Positions 44,567 through 53,482 of a stretch of DNA of 64,000 nucleotides are shown here, in pieces. Source of the DNA: Rhizobium leguminosarum (GTDB lineage Bacteria > Pseudomonadota > Alphaproteobacteria > Rhizobiales > Rhizobiaceae). The stretch lies in NCBI RefSeq assembly GCF_002953715.1, contig NZ_CP025015.1, forward strand, positions 186,001-250,000, given 5' to 3'. The first letter of the stretch is position 1, and each line of letters opens with the position of its first letter. The notes beneath the pieces were generated by a model, which did not search any database, had not been told where the DNA came from, and saw only the letters and a list, made by a program, of their open reading frames with translations. A program made the translations under genes and the position numbers.

Positions 44567-45630
44567 CCTCTACCTTAAATAGCGGCTCTCCAGCCCCGTC
44601 GATCAACGTGCAGCACTGGCTGCGCGGCGATCCGCTTTCCAACTTCCAGCTCGGGAAGATATACATCCTCGATTTCTTTTCGACTACCTGCGAACCTTGC
44701 GGGCCGGCGCTGGCCCGCCTGGCGCAGCTGCAGGAGAAATACAGCGATATCGAAGTTGAGCTCATCGGAGTTGCAGCAGGTGAAAAAGCTGCAACGGCTG
44801 ACAAGGCCCGAGCTCGGGTGCGCCATTGGTTAACCAAATGGCTCCCGCATTCGAACATTCGGATCGCGTTCGACTACTCAGGCGAAATGGCTAAGCATTG
44901 GCTGTTAGCCAGCCTGACTTTCCATGTTCCACAGGCGTTCGTTGTCGACCGAGACGGCAGCATCGCCTTTATCGGCCACCCGGACTCGCTCGAGGACGTT
45001 TTGGTAAAAGTGATTGACGGCAGCTGGTGCGCCAGCGCGGAAGCAAAAAATGCCGAAAAGGAACGGATTGCTGAAGGCGAGATCGATGCTGCGAAGTACG
45101 CGTTGTATGGTCGAATCTGGGCGGCGACAAAGATTGAGGATTGGAAGACGGCGCTCTCGGCCATTGAAGAGGGCGTCAACCTTTTCCCGGACGACATCTC
45201 CTGGCGCCAGTCGCATGTCGGGACATTGATGAGAGAAATGCGCGACATGGAGGCGGGCTGGATCGCATTGGGCCAATTTGCTCGCACTGCAATTGAACGA
45301 AACTCGGAAGAGTGGCTTCTCACGGCGATGCAACAACTCTTCTATCCCTATGATTACTCGGGCCTATTGGCGGAACGCCTTTCGATGGGCAAGGAGCTCT
45401 CCGAACGAATCCTGAGACTGTATCCGCAGCAGGGTTCTCGCTTACGCTTTCATTCTTACACGATGATTGCCTTTTACTACCATGAGAGCGGCGACAACGA
45501 CCGGGCAGTGGATTTGATCGAGCAGGCTTTGACGTTCGTAGACGAAGAGTCTTTGCCGGACGTCAAAAAGCAGAAACTGAAGGCGCAATTGCTGTCTGCC
45601 CTGGCGGAATACAAGGGTGAGCAGGTTTGA
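44563..45630 (+). CDS. TlpA-like thioredoxin-fold protein with C-terminal TPR-like part (copy 1)
   Basis: Protein of 355 aa. Residues 1-165 are a redoxin domain with the CEPC active site (Cys43, Cys46; DFFSTTCEPCGPALARL) and VPQAFVVDRDGSIAFIGHPD as the typical cis-Pro and strand block. Residues about 185-350 are helical repeats that look like TPR (AALYG, ALSAIEEGVNLFPDD, AVDLIEQALTFVDEE). There is no signal peptide, so it is probably cytoplasmic, unlike TlpA. Compared with copy 2 it has lost 14 residues: the codon TGT after GEQV is TGA here. The following 3' sequence still aligns with copy 2. Confidence 0.8.
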   Translation: MTSTLNSGSPAPSINVQHWLRGDPLSNFQLGKIYILDFFSTTCEPCGPALARLAQLQEKYSDIEVELIGVAAGEKAATADKARARVRHWLTKWLPHSNIRIAFDYSGEMAKHWLLASLTFHVPQAFVVDRDGSIAFIGHPDSLEDVLVKVIDGSWCASAEAKNAEKERIAEGEIDAAKYALYGRIWAATKIEDWKTALSAIEEGVNLFPDDISWRQSHVGTLMREMRDMEAGWIALGQFARTAIERNSEEWLLTAMQQLFYPYDYSGLLAERLSMGKELSERILRLYPQQGSRLRFHSYTMIAFYYHESGDNDRAVDLIEQALTFVDEESLPDVKKQKLKAQLLSALAEYKGEQV

Positions 45631-45767
45631 TACAGGGGAATTTGCCTGCCTCCGCGGAAGCAGCCTTGAAAATAGCAACCTGTTGGCGCTGCTGAGGCAG
45701 CGTCGACATGTCACCAATCATCTTCAGTAGGGCATCGAAATGCGACCATTTCCGGGTGGAAAAGAAC

Positions 45768-45996
45768 ATGCCCAAAATCGGTGGCTTCCAATCCTTCGAA
45801 ACCGCGCGGCGAACCATCGCGGGTTTCGAGGCGATGCTGTGGTTGAGGAAAGGCTTCGGTTTTACCGGTGGCTAGACTGTCAACCACCAGAACGATCTAC
45901 TTGCGCGCCTCTTTGAACTCAAAAAGGTTAACAAAGCGTGAAATCCATTTCGTTCGGGGGATAATTGCGACCTGGAAAATCTTTGCGACAAGCCCA
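45768..45996 (+). pseudogene. 3' fragment of an IS6-family transposase
   Basis: Reads KIGGFQSFETARRTIAGFEA, then MLWLRKGFGFTGG, a TAG in place of Trp, then TVNHQNDLLARLFELKKVNKA and a stop. This is the C-terminus of an IS6/IS26-type transposase. TTTGCGACAAGCCC just after it resembles the terminal repeat. Confidence 0.8.
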
Positions 45997-46299
45997 CGGT
46001 CAGGTTCTGAACTCGCCCGGCGGTTTCCAGACCAAATGGCAGATCGTTAGGCTTATCCGCGCCGGGCTCCGGCCCAGTCCGCAAATTGATCACTCTCCGG
46101 CAAAGGACAACGAATGTTCTGCGATTACTTGCATTCCCTGAAGGGGTCGACGCAGCCAGCCTCGCAACGGCACGGCGACACCGGTCCATCAACACCAGTG
46201 GCTTGCGCAGCGGACAACTCTGACGCAACAAAAAGGCGATCTGAGGCGAAAAAGGTCAGGCCCAAGACGGAGGCGCCAGACGGAACACGCAGTCAGTTG

Positions 46300-47247
46300 A
46301 TGAAGCGCGTCATTACCGGATTCGTAGTCACTTCCTGTTTACTGGTGGCCACCCCATCATTGGCCGCCGCAGACAAGACTCTGTTTTCCTCCGACGACGG
46401 CAATTTCGTCGTTTTCGGCGGACTCGGCCTCGCCAATATCAAGGCCCAGGAATTTGCCTATTACGGCGACCACAAAAACAGCCAGCTGAACTGGGAAAGC
46501 AAGGGGATGACCCTTTTCACCGTTGGTGCGGACGCGCAATTTGACAACGGCTGGAGCGTAAAGAGCAGCGTCGAAATCGGCACCGGCGGCAACGGTCACA
46601 TGGTTGACTACGACTGGGCCAGTCCCGGGCATGAGGACTGGAGCGACCGCTCAATACATCCCCTTACCGAACTCGACCACTATGTCGCCGGAGCGATCCA
46701 GTTGGACCGAAGCATCTACGACAACGAGACCAGCAGTATCGCGGTCGGCGCCGGTGTCCAATATACCGACTTCAAGTGGACCGCCTATGGCGGGTCCGGC
46801 ATCTATTCGTCCGCGGGTGGCTTCCGAGACGACCCCTGGAAGGCTCCAGACTGGGAAAGAGGCATCAGCTATCAGCAACAGATTCCGATTGGCTTCCTTA
46901 GCCTGAGCGGCGAATACAACTTTGGCGATCTTACCATCAGCGGCGACCTTCAGACCGGCTTGAGCTTCGGCATCAACGCCATCGACGACCATTGGGGGAG
47001 GCATCTCCGTTTTCATGAGGACATAAACCCAGCGCCGACAATCGGCGCAACTGTTGCCCTTGACTACGCGATGACGCCAGCTGCTTCGCTCTATCTGTCC
47101 GGTTCGTTCGAGCAGGTGTTTAACAGCCGCGGGGACATGCAAGAAGAGGACACCGAGGAGGGCACACGCTCCGCCTGGGAAAAGGATGTGGCCGGGGCAA
47201 ACTTTCAGTCGATGTCGATCTCCATCGGGCTAAAGGTCACGTTTTGA
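46300..47247 (+). CDS. omptin-family outer-membrane protease
   Basis: Protein of 315 aa from the ATG at 46300, which gives a signal peptide (MKRVITGFVVTSCLLVATPS). The rest is a ten-strand barrel pattern. Omptin catalytic residues are visible: GNGHMVDYDW and DWSDRSIHP (Asp pair and conserved Ser/Asp loop), and NAIDDHWGRHL (the Asp-His dyad). It ends with SIGLKVTF, an aromatic barrel terminus. Omptins are well known in enterobacteria as OmpT/Pla, cutting at basic residues; rare in rhizobia. A longer frame to 46114 has no signal peptide. It lies between a TlpA-like gene and an inverted IS copy. Confidence 0.88.
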   Translation: MKRVITGFVVTSCLLVATPSLAAADKTLFSSDDGNFVVFGGLGLANIKAQEFAYYGDHKNSQLNWESKGMTLFTVGADAQFDNGWSVKSSVEIGTGGNGHMVDYDWASPGHEDWSDRSIHPLTELDHYVAGAIQLDRSIYDNETSSIAVGAGVQYTDFKWTAYGGSGIYSSAGGFRDDPWKAPDWERGISYQQQIPIGFLSLSGEYNFGDLTISGDLQTGLSFGINAIDDHWGRHLRFHEDINPAPTIGATVALDYAMTPAASLYLSGSFEQVFNSRGDMQEEDTEEGTRSAWEKDVAGANFQSMSISIGLKVTF

Positions 47248-47323
47248 CGTGGTAGCGAGCCACTTTGCATCAGAAGACCTTCGCCGCGCGCCAGTCTGAC
47301 TGTTCCGGGACAGTGGGGTCCTA

Positions 47324-48241
47324 GAGTCTATTCAAGAAAGGGGATATCGAGCGAGCCTTCTGGTCATGAGCGTGATCATTGCGGTTTGGATGAAGGCGAG
47401 GCTTGTGGCTGAGAAGCGCTCGAAATCCTTTGCCATTCGGCGGTTTATGCCGAGCCAAGCCAGCGTTCGTTCGACGATCCATCGCTTCGGCAGCACCTGG
47501 AAACCGGCTTGATTGCGTTTGATAATCTCCATCGGTCGCGGGCTTGTCTCTTCGACCGTTGGGCCCTGATAGCCGCCATCGCCGCAGATTTTTTCGATGA
47601 ATGGAAAGCGGTTGGCCAGCTTGTCGAAGACAAGTGCCGCTCCGTCGCGATCCTGAATGCCCGCCGAGTGGACCTCTGCTTTCAGAAGCATGCCCAGGGT
47701 ATCGACCAGAATGTGCCGCTTGCGACCCTTGATCTTTTTGCCCGCGTCATAGCCGATATCAGAACGGGCGTCCGGGCCTGTCTTCACCGACTGGCTATCG
47801 ATGATGGCAAATGATGGCTGCTCTTCGCGCCCCTCAAGCTGCCGCGTTCGGCAATAGAGCGCGTCATGAATACGACGCCACGTCCCGTCCCGGCAGAACC
47901 GCTTGAAATAATGATAGACCGTACTCTTCGGTGGAAAATCATGCGGTAGCAATGCCCATTGGCAGCCCGACTGCAGCAGATAAAAAATCGCGTCCATCAC
48001 CGCCCGAAGGGACGTCTTGCGTCTGCGGCCAAGTCGGGGCTGCCTTGGCATGAAGGGGTCGATCAAGCTCCACTCACGGTCAGTCAGATCGCTTGCGTAG
48101 CGCATGCGGCTTCTGTCATGATGACGCCGGGTGAAGGGTGTCCAGGCCATTCGATGTCTCCGTATTTGTCGCAAAATACAAAGAATCTGATTGCCGCCCT
48201 TCACTCAACCCCGCGCCCGGCCGCCATTCTTGAACAGACAC
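47324..48241 (-). mobile_element. IS5-family (IS427-like) insertion sequence, copy 2
   Basis: Same 918-bp element as at 43131-44048, in opposite orientation. Ends GAGTCTATTCAAGAAAGG and CCATTCTTGAACAGACAC, with TA on both sides. With copy 1 it brackets 44049-47323, an arrangement like a composite transposon. Confidence 0.9.
47332..48150 (-). CDS. IS5-family transposase, copy 2
   Basis: Identical in its 272-aa product to the transposase at 43222-44040; the ATG at 48150 matches. DDE blocks as in copy 1. Intact. Confidence 0.93.
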   Translation of the reverse strand: MAWTPFTRRHHDRSRMRYASDLTDREWSLIDPFMPRQPRLGRRRKTSLRAVMDAIFYLLQSGCQWALLPHDFPPKSTVYHYFKRFCRDGTWRRIHDALYCRTRQLEGREEQPSFAIIDSQSVKTGPDARSDIGYDAGKKIKGRKRHILVDTLGMLLKAEVHSAGIQDRDGAALVFDKLANRFPFIEKICGDGGYQGPTVEETSPRPMEIIKRNQAGFQVLPKRWIVERTLAWLGINRRMAKDFERFSATSLAFIQTAMITLMTRRLARYPLS

Positions 48242-48594
48242 TAAGGGATGCCGGCGCTGTCGCGAGGTAACGGACCGTTGGATTTATAGGGGCGCATCGC
48301 GAAAGATGTCCGGATGACGCCAATTGCGGGAAGAGCGAGTAACGCGAGCAGAACCGTTGCTTCATACGTAGCCGTGCCCCTAAGAAGGAGTCAGCGTTGT
48401 CGTGCGAGTGTCGTGGGCGTGACGGGATATCCTCTCTCCAATTGGGGTAGGCCGGCACTGCTTTGGCCGCCCGCTCATCGATCCAATATCGTCAATCTGC
48501 CTTATGGCAGTTAAGGAAATCTCATTTGTTCGCGCCCCGTCTTAGACAATGAACACCTAAGACATCATGATGATAGGCAAAGGAGACCGCTAAA

Positions 48595-49029
48595 ATGACT
48601 ATTGTGTCGCGAGACAAGTTCGAAATGCTGTCGAACATGACGCCCTCGCTCGAAGACGGCGAGTATGTGTTCTGCTCGATACCCAATGAAGGGAGCAAAG
48701 TCCACAATCTGAGTCCGATTGGGACATTTCACGAAAGAGAAGGTTTGACAGTCATCCTTGAGAAAGGAGAGGCGCACGAAGCGGGGTTCGAAACTTCACT
48801 TGCGATGCGCCAGATCACCCTCAATGTGAATTCTGCGCTCGATAGCGTCGGCCTTACGGCGGGCGTCGCCGCCTCTCTCGCAGAAGCTGGCATACCGTGC
48901 AACATGGTGGCAGCATATCACCACGACCACATCTTTGTTCCGGCGGGCCTAGCTGATCGAGCATTGCATCTGTTGGAAACGCTGCAACGCGAGTCCGCGC
49001 GGGCGAAGCGCAATGTTGACGAACGGTAA
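48595..49029 (+). CDS. ACT-domain protein (DUF2241-like)
   Basis: Protein of 144 aa with AAAGGAGA before the ATG. The two halves form ACT-like folds; EYVFCSIPNE and LTVILEKGEA are in the first, and SLAMRQITLNVNSALDSVGL, ASLAEAGIPCNMVAAYHHDH and VPAGLADRALHLL in the second. Such proteins bind amino acids as regulators in other families, but the role of DUF2241-like proteins is unknown. It stands alone, 350 nt after the IS copy. Confidence 0.9.
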   Translation: MTIVSRDKFEMLSNMTPSLEDGEYVFCSIPNEGSKVHNLSPIGTFHEREGLTVILEKGEAHEAGFETSLAMRQITLNVNSALDSVGLTAGVAASLAEAGIPCNMVAAYHHDHIFVPAGLADRALHLLETLQRESARAKRNVDER

Positions 49030-49395
49030 TCCCCCGCACATAGCCGGCGAAGCCTTGCTAACTTCGCGGGCAAGCGGCAGCACGAGCAGACCTGGCGTTG
49101 GTTCGCGATTCGGGTAGACCTTGATATCAGCGCCCAGTTTGACATGGCGCAAAGCTCCGATGATCGCCGTCAATGCATCCAGATTCCCCGTATCCCAGCG
49201 AAAGCTTCATTCCGGTTGGCAGCAGCGCACCGATTTCGGAAGAAACTGACAGATGGACCGTCTTCCCTCCTGATGCCGGTTGTGGGATGTGCGCGAAACG
49301 CGAGCGATCCGGTCGGATCAAACATGATTTTTGCCCCAATGGTTCGTTAGAATTCCTGTCGACGCTGCCTGAGCAGCGCCAACAGATTCCCATGT
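49030..49395 (-). other. degenerate coding remnant of unknown type
   Basis: On the minus strand two frames read protein-like text: TVHLSVSSEIGALLPTGMKL about 49190-49255, then TGNLDALTAIIGALRHVKLG and ADIKVYPNREPTPGLLVLPL in another frame down to about 49030. A frameshift separates them. No family was recognised; no start is present. Confidence 0.35.
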
Positions 49396-50505
49396 TCAAC
49401 ATTGCTTCCGCGGAGCTACACAAATCCCCCCATAACAAACCTGCTCACCCTTATACTCCGCCAGGGTATGCAGCAATTGCGCCATCTGTTCATGCTTCTC
49501 GACCTCCGGGAGAGACTCTCCATCTAGGAACCTCAAAGCCTGCTCGAGCAAATCCACAGCCCGGCCGTTGTCGCCGCTTTCATGGTAGTAAAGGGCAATC
49601 GTCTGGTAAGAATAAGAGCGTAAAGGAGCATCGTGTTGCTGATACAGTTTCAGGATTCGTTCGGAGAGCTCCTTGCCCATCGAAAAGCGTTCCGCCGATG
49701 GAAGGCCCGAGTAATCGTACCAACCGAAGAGTTGTTGCATCGCCGCAGAAAGCCAATCTTCAGAGTTTCGTTCAATTGCAGTGCGAGCAAATTGGCCTAG
49801 TGCTATCCAGCCCGCCTCCATGTCGCGCATACTTCCGATCAACGTACTGACATGCCGCTGGTGGAACATGATGTTGTCCGGGAAAAGGTTGATGCCCTCT
49901 TCAATGGCCGAGAGCGCCGACTTCCAATCCTCAATCTCTGCCGCCGCCCGGATTCGACGATGCAACGCGCGCTCCGGAGCTTTGATCTCGGCTTCAGCAA
50001 TGCGCTCCTCTTCGGCATTTTTTGCTTGCGCGCTGGCGAGCCAGCTGCCGTCCATCACTTTTGGCAAGACAACCTCGAGCATGTCCGGATCACCGATAAA
50101 GGCGATGCTGCCGGCTCGGTCGACAACGAACGCCTGTGGAACTTGGAAAGTTAGGCTAGCTTTCTTCCAATCCTTATCCATTTCGCCTGAGTAGTCGAAC
50201 GCGATCCGTATGTTCGCATTCGGGAGCCATTTGGTCACCCATGCGTCCACCTGAGCTAGGGCCTCGTCAGCCGTTGCAGCCCACTCATTTGCTGCAATTC
50301 CGATGACCTCAATTCCGATGTCGCTGTATTCCTCCTGCAACTGAGCCAATTGGGACAGCGACGGCCCGCAACTACTGCAGGTAGTCGAAATAAACTCAAG
50401 GATGTATGTCTTGCCGAACTGGAAGTTGGAAAGCGGATCGCCGCGCAGCCAGTGCTGCACGTTGATCGACGGGGCTGGAGAGCCGCTATTTAAGCTAGAG
50501 GTCAT
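49396..50505 (-). CDS. TlpA-like thioredoxin-fold protein with TPR-like part (copy 2)
   Basis: Protein of 369 aa, about 75% identical to copy 1 by eye. The ATG at 50505 corresponds to the copy 1 start and has GGTGGAG at a good distance; an ATG at 50511 is too close. The active site is CSSC (Cys43, Cys46). It extends past the copy 1 stop with VCYGGICVAPRKQC, adding three Cys, which suggests a metal or disulfide tail that copy 1 has lost. The upstream small gene is frameshifted. No signal peptide. Confidence 0.8.
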   Translation of the reverse strand: MTSSLNSGSPAPSINVQHWLRGDPLSNFQFGKTYILEFISTTCSSCGPSLSQLAQLQEEYSDIGIEVIGIAANEWAATADEALAQVDAWVTKWLPNANIRIAFDYSGEMDKDWKKASLTFQVPQAFVVDRAGSIAFIGDPDMLEVVLPKVMDGSWLASAQAKNAEEERIAEAEIKAPERALHRRIRAAAEIEDWKSALSAIEEGINLFPDNIMFHQRHVSTLIGSMRDMEAGWIALGQFARTAIERNSEDWLSAAMQQLFGWYDYSGLPSAERFSMGKELSERILKLYQQHDAPLRSYSYQTIALYYHESGDNGRAVDLLEQALRFLDGESLPEVEKHEQMAQLLHTLAEYKGEQVCYGGICVAPRKQC

Positions 50506-50524
50506 TTTCATTCTCCACCAGTAG

Positions 50525-50780
50525 TTATCCGACGCTTCGTGCGCCAGGGATGAGCGCGTGAAGTATCAGGTCGAGTTGCTTCGAGTTCGAAACGCGGCGC
50601 ATGTTCCGTCTGTTGGACCCACGCTTGTGATCTCGTCTTCTAGAACGGCTTCTGCGGGTGCGGGCGGCCATTGCAATGGTGTCCTTCTTTTGGGAGGGTG
50701 GCGATGTCTCCGTCGTGACAGGATGACACCGAGCCTCGATGAAGATGGAGGTCTTTAAAGAGTTCCCACTAGTCATGAAC
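50525..50780 (-). pseudogene. decayed copy of the small coupled protein
   Basis: The nucleotide sequence ending GCGCTCATCCCTGGCGCACG parallels 44400-44550, but an insertion of a few bases after ATGGCCGC changes the frame so the product reads MAARTRRSRSRRRDHKRGSN in place of the acidic helix. The last part (LILHALIPGARS) is back in the original frame. Probably inactive. Confidence 0.65.
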
Positions 50781-51079
50781 ACCGATTATGCTTCTCCGCG
50801 TTAGACGCCGCGCGGTCGTGCAAGGGACGCCTGTAAGTCAGGCGCCGGAGGTTCAGCCTCTTTGCAATTGCGGATCCGACCGGGACCGGGTCACCATTAA
50901 TTGTCCGCTTTCCGGAACGACGATCAGGCGCCTGAATGTCCGGCACCCGTTTGATAAAAGGCACAGTGTGCATAGTCACTTGATCTCCCAAAATCGGAAC
51001 AGGTCAGTAGCGACCCGGCTTACTCTGAGCACGACTCGTGCCAGTCAGGTTGCGCCGATAAGCCTTTGAGATTGCACAT
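50781..51079. other. intergenic region, no gene seen
   Basis: Contains the possible promoter of the second thioredoxin-fold module on the minus strand. No coding frame of note. Confidence 0.4.
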
Positions 51080-51682
51080 GTGCCGTTGTCGATATTCGGA
51101 GGGTTTTGTAGGGCTTCCGACATGCGTTGTCGGAAGCCGCCCCGATCACTACCGCGTTGGAGAGGCGCTCCGACAGGCTGCAAATCGGACAAGGCTGCGC
51201 TACGAGCGGGGAGATTTGTACAATCCCCATACCGTGGGTACCCATCCCCCCTGGTCGCGCCCTTCTCCGGGCGCGCTTATCGCATCCTAGCCGCCGACCG
51301 GGTTCCGCAAGATCAGGAGATCCTCACCCTGGATAATGAGGTGGTTGCGAAAAAGCTCATGGCGGTTAGAGCCAATGTTCGCGCTAGCAGCGATCTTGCC
51401 ATTGACATCAAAGCTCTGATCTCGTCCGGAACCACCATCGGCCCGGTCCCCCTCCTCACTGAAACGGATAAGGCCGAGTTGGCGCATTTTCTCAATCTGC
51501 TGCGTGAGAACCGATTTTTCCGGTACGAGCTAATGCCGCGGCCGAATTGGACCTCGCTCAGCGACTTCCAAGCAGTCGACGCGAGGCGGCTCACTGTCAT
51601 GGACCCAGCCTATGACGACATTCGCATGCTGTCGCACCAGGAGTTCACACGCAATAGACCGGTGCATTTTTTTGGCTGGTAA
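51080..51682 (+). CDS. unrecognised ORF, possibly the 3' part of a broken gene
   Basis: The frame is open from 51080, but only the second half (about 51290-51682) reads like a protein: QDQEILTLDNEVVAKKLMAV, TETDKAELAHFLNLLRENRF and LTVMDPAYDDIRMLSHQEFT. The first 70 codons are Arg/Pro-rich and look like out-of-frame sequence. It may be the C-terminal end of a gene whose start was lost. An IS3 fragment follows directly. No family named. Confidence 0.35.
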   Translation: MPLSIFGGFCRASDMRCRKPPRSLPRWRGAPTGCKSDKAALRAGRFVQSPYRGYPSPLVAPFSGRAYRILAADRVPQDQEILTLDNEVVAKKLMAVRANVRASSDLAIDIKALISSGTTIGPVPLLTETDKAELAHFLNLLRENRFFRYELMPRPNWTSLSDFQAVDARRLTVMDPAYDDIRMLSHQEFTRNRPVHFFGW

Positions 51683-51694
51683 AGGAACGGAAGG

Positions 51695-51945
51695 CGATTA
51701 AGGCATCGCAATTTCCGCACGCGCAGAAGGCGTTCATTCTGAAACAATGTGATGAAGGTGTCGGTTGCTGCCGTCTGACGCAAGCGGGCATAAGTCAGGC
51801 GACCTACTTCAAATGGAAGAAGAAGTATGCCGGCTCTCCGCGCCGATCAGGCCGGTCTGGAACGTCGTCTTCGTGAGACCTGCGAGAAGCGTGTGCGGTA
51901 CGGCTATCGTCGGTCAATTCGAAAGGTCCAGATCATGCTATTGAT
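51695..51945 (+). pseudogene. IS3-family (IS407-like) transposase fragments
   Basis: KASQFPHAQKAFILKQCDEG, then CRLTQAGISQATYFKWKKKY (OrfA helix-turn-helix), followed in another frame by LRETCEKRVRYGYRRSIRKV (start of OrfB). About 80 codons with an internal deletion join the two. Confidence 0.82.
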
Positions 51946-52083
51946 AGCTTAGTTCGAGTGCAGGCGCGGTTTGCTCCTTGCGTGGCGCTTGACCGGGCGC
52001 CAAGTGGGCTTCGGCCGAGCCGAGCATAAAATGCGTTGTCACGCTGCTCAAGCCCGCGGCCGGTGGATCGGACTTGGACACGT
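51946..52083. other. short spacer after IS3 fragment
   Basis: No gene. Ends at the stop codon of the SyrB-like gene. Confidence 0.4.
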
Positions 52084-52644
52084 TCAGTGCCCGAACCGCT
52101 CCAGCATACGCTTCAATTGTGCATTTTGCATTCGAAGCTTGCCCGCCAACTGGTGCCGGAGGAGCCTGATCTCTTCATCGAGATTGATTGCATCGTCAGA
52201 AGCAGTGGAAACGCTCGGAGGCCGTGGGAGAACGACTGCAATAGTTTTCGCCTTCTTGCCCCGCGTGCTGCGCTTTCGCGTTTGACCTTCACCAAGTCGA
52301 AAGGCATTTGGTGCAGCATGTGCAGCTATGTCGGCTTCATTGGACAAAGCTGGATCAGCGGCTTCCTCCGGCCTCGCGCCTTCGATATCTGCGGGAACAT
52401 CAATAGCGCTTGCCGCCTCGTCGGCATGATCCGGGTCGACTGACACCGCCGCGGAATGATCGTGAAAAACTGCCGTTTCGTCCGTAGGACGGTCTGTGGC
52501 GCCCAACTTGTTTTTGGCTGCAGTTTCAGTCGGCTCGGCGATTGCCAATACGTCCGGCTTCACGTCATCGGTCGAGCTGTGTTCTTGCTTCTGCTGGCGT
52601 CGCCGTGACACCAGTCTAGCAAGAAGTTTCCAGGGAGACGCCAT
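52084..52644 (-). CDS. SyrB-like protein A
   Basis: Protein of 186 aa. The N-terminus is basic (MASPWKLLARLVSRRRQQKQ), the middle is a long Ala/Asp/Glu-rich disordered stretch, and the C-terminus is a coiled coil (INLDEEIRLLRHQLAGKLRM, QNAQLKRMLERF), equivalent to the end of SyrB family proteins. SyrB of S. meliloti lowers syrM expression and so exopolysaccharide and nod regulation. It is 130 nt downstream of protein B on the same strand and probably a diverged paralogue. Confidence 0.65.
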   Translation of the reverse strand: MASPWKLLARLVSRRRQQKQEHSSTDDVKPDVLAIAEPTETAAKNKLGATDRPTDETAVFHDHSAAVSVDPDHADEAASAIDVPADIEGARPEEAADPALSNEADIAAHAAPNAFRLGEGQTRKRSTRGKKAKTIAVVLPRPPSVSTASDDAINLDEEIRLLRHQLAGKLRMQNAQLKRMLERFGH

Positions 52645-52774
52645 TTTATTCGACCTCGAATTCTACTGCGTATGCAAACTGCGGCCAAAAACGTTGGCGG
52701 CAGAACGATCCGCCGCCAAAATCTTCACTTCAATAAGCATGAGAATGCGGCCAGCGCTTGGCCGACGCTGTCGA

Positions 52775-53437
52775 TCAACCGAGGTTGAGTCGCTTTCGCA
52801 GATCGGCATTTTCGGCACGCAGCTTCTCGGCCAGCAGCTTGCGCAGTCTCTGGTTTTCCTCTTCCAGCTGCAGAAGATCCGCAAACTCGTCGACTGCAGC
52901 CACCGACGGTGCCGTCGCTGCCTGCACCGCCCTCGGAGCACGCTTGATAGGCGCACGTCTGGCGCTTGTCGCGCTTTCGTCAGACTTTGCTTTGCGTCCT
53001 CTCTTCTGCTTTCCGGCGGTGGCATTCGAAGCCGCTGCTGGTTGCACAGAAACCGGGGCTGGGGCCGTTTCAGGCACCGCTTTCCCGGCGCGAGGTTTGC
53101 GCACTTTCTTCGATACATCGGACGCCGTGGCGGCCGGCGTTTCAGCATTGGTCATCGTATCGTTTTCGTCGGCCATTGTGGTCTCCTGTAAAGCCGATGC
53201 ATTTGTCTCCTGCTCGATCGGCAGTGTCAATAACGACCCGGCCTGTTCTTCTGCAGATACAAGCATCTCGCTGCTTTTTGCCTGAGGAGTTAATGACATA
53301 AATGGCATTGCCTCGTCCTGCAGATCTTGAGCAACGGACTTGAGATCGGTGTCTCCCCAGATTGAGTTCGGTTTGAAATTGAGCTTTCGGCGACCGGATT
53401 TATATTCTATGGCAAAGCTGCGTTGGACTTTTTTCAT
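52775..53437 (-). CDS. SyrB-like protein B
   Basis: Protein of 220 aa. Residues about 88-220 match SyrB: MADENDTMTNAE at the start, basic Lys/Arg/Ala repeats with AT-hook-like KPRAGK, KRGRKAK, and the C-terminal coiled coil LLQLEEENQRLRKLLAEKLR. The first 87 residues (MKKVQRSFAIEYKSGRRKLN) form an additional module that occurs in some rhizobial SyrB relatives. An ATG at 53176 with GGAG ahead gives the standard-length SyrB, so two products may be made. Probable repressor of symbiosis regulators such as syrM. Confidence 0.78.
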   Translation of the reverse strand: MKKVQRSFAIEYKSGRRKLNFKPNSIWGDTDLKSVAQDLQDEAMPFMSLTPQAKSSEMLVSAEEQAGSLLTLPIEQETNASALQETTMADENDTMTNAETPAATASDVSKKVRKPRAGKAVPETAPAPVSVQPAAASNATAGKQKRGRKAKSDESATSARRAPIKRAPRAVQAATAPSVAAVDEFADLLQLEEENQRLRKLLAEKLRAENADLRKRLNLG

Positions 53438-53482
53438 CGTAAAGAAGCCTCGGGTGTCTGATTCGAAGGTTCGGCGACGTCT

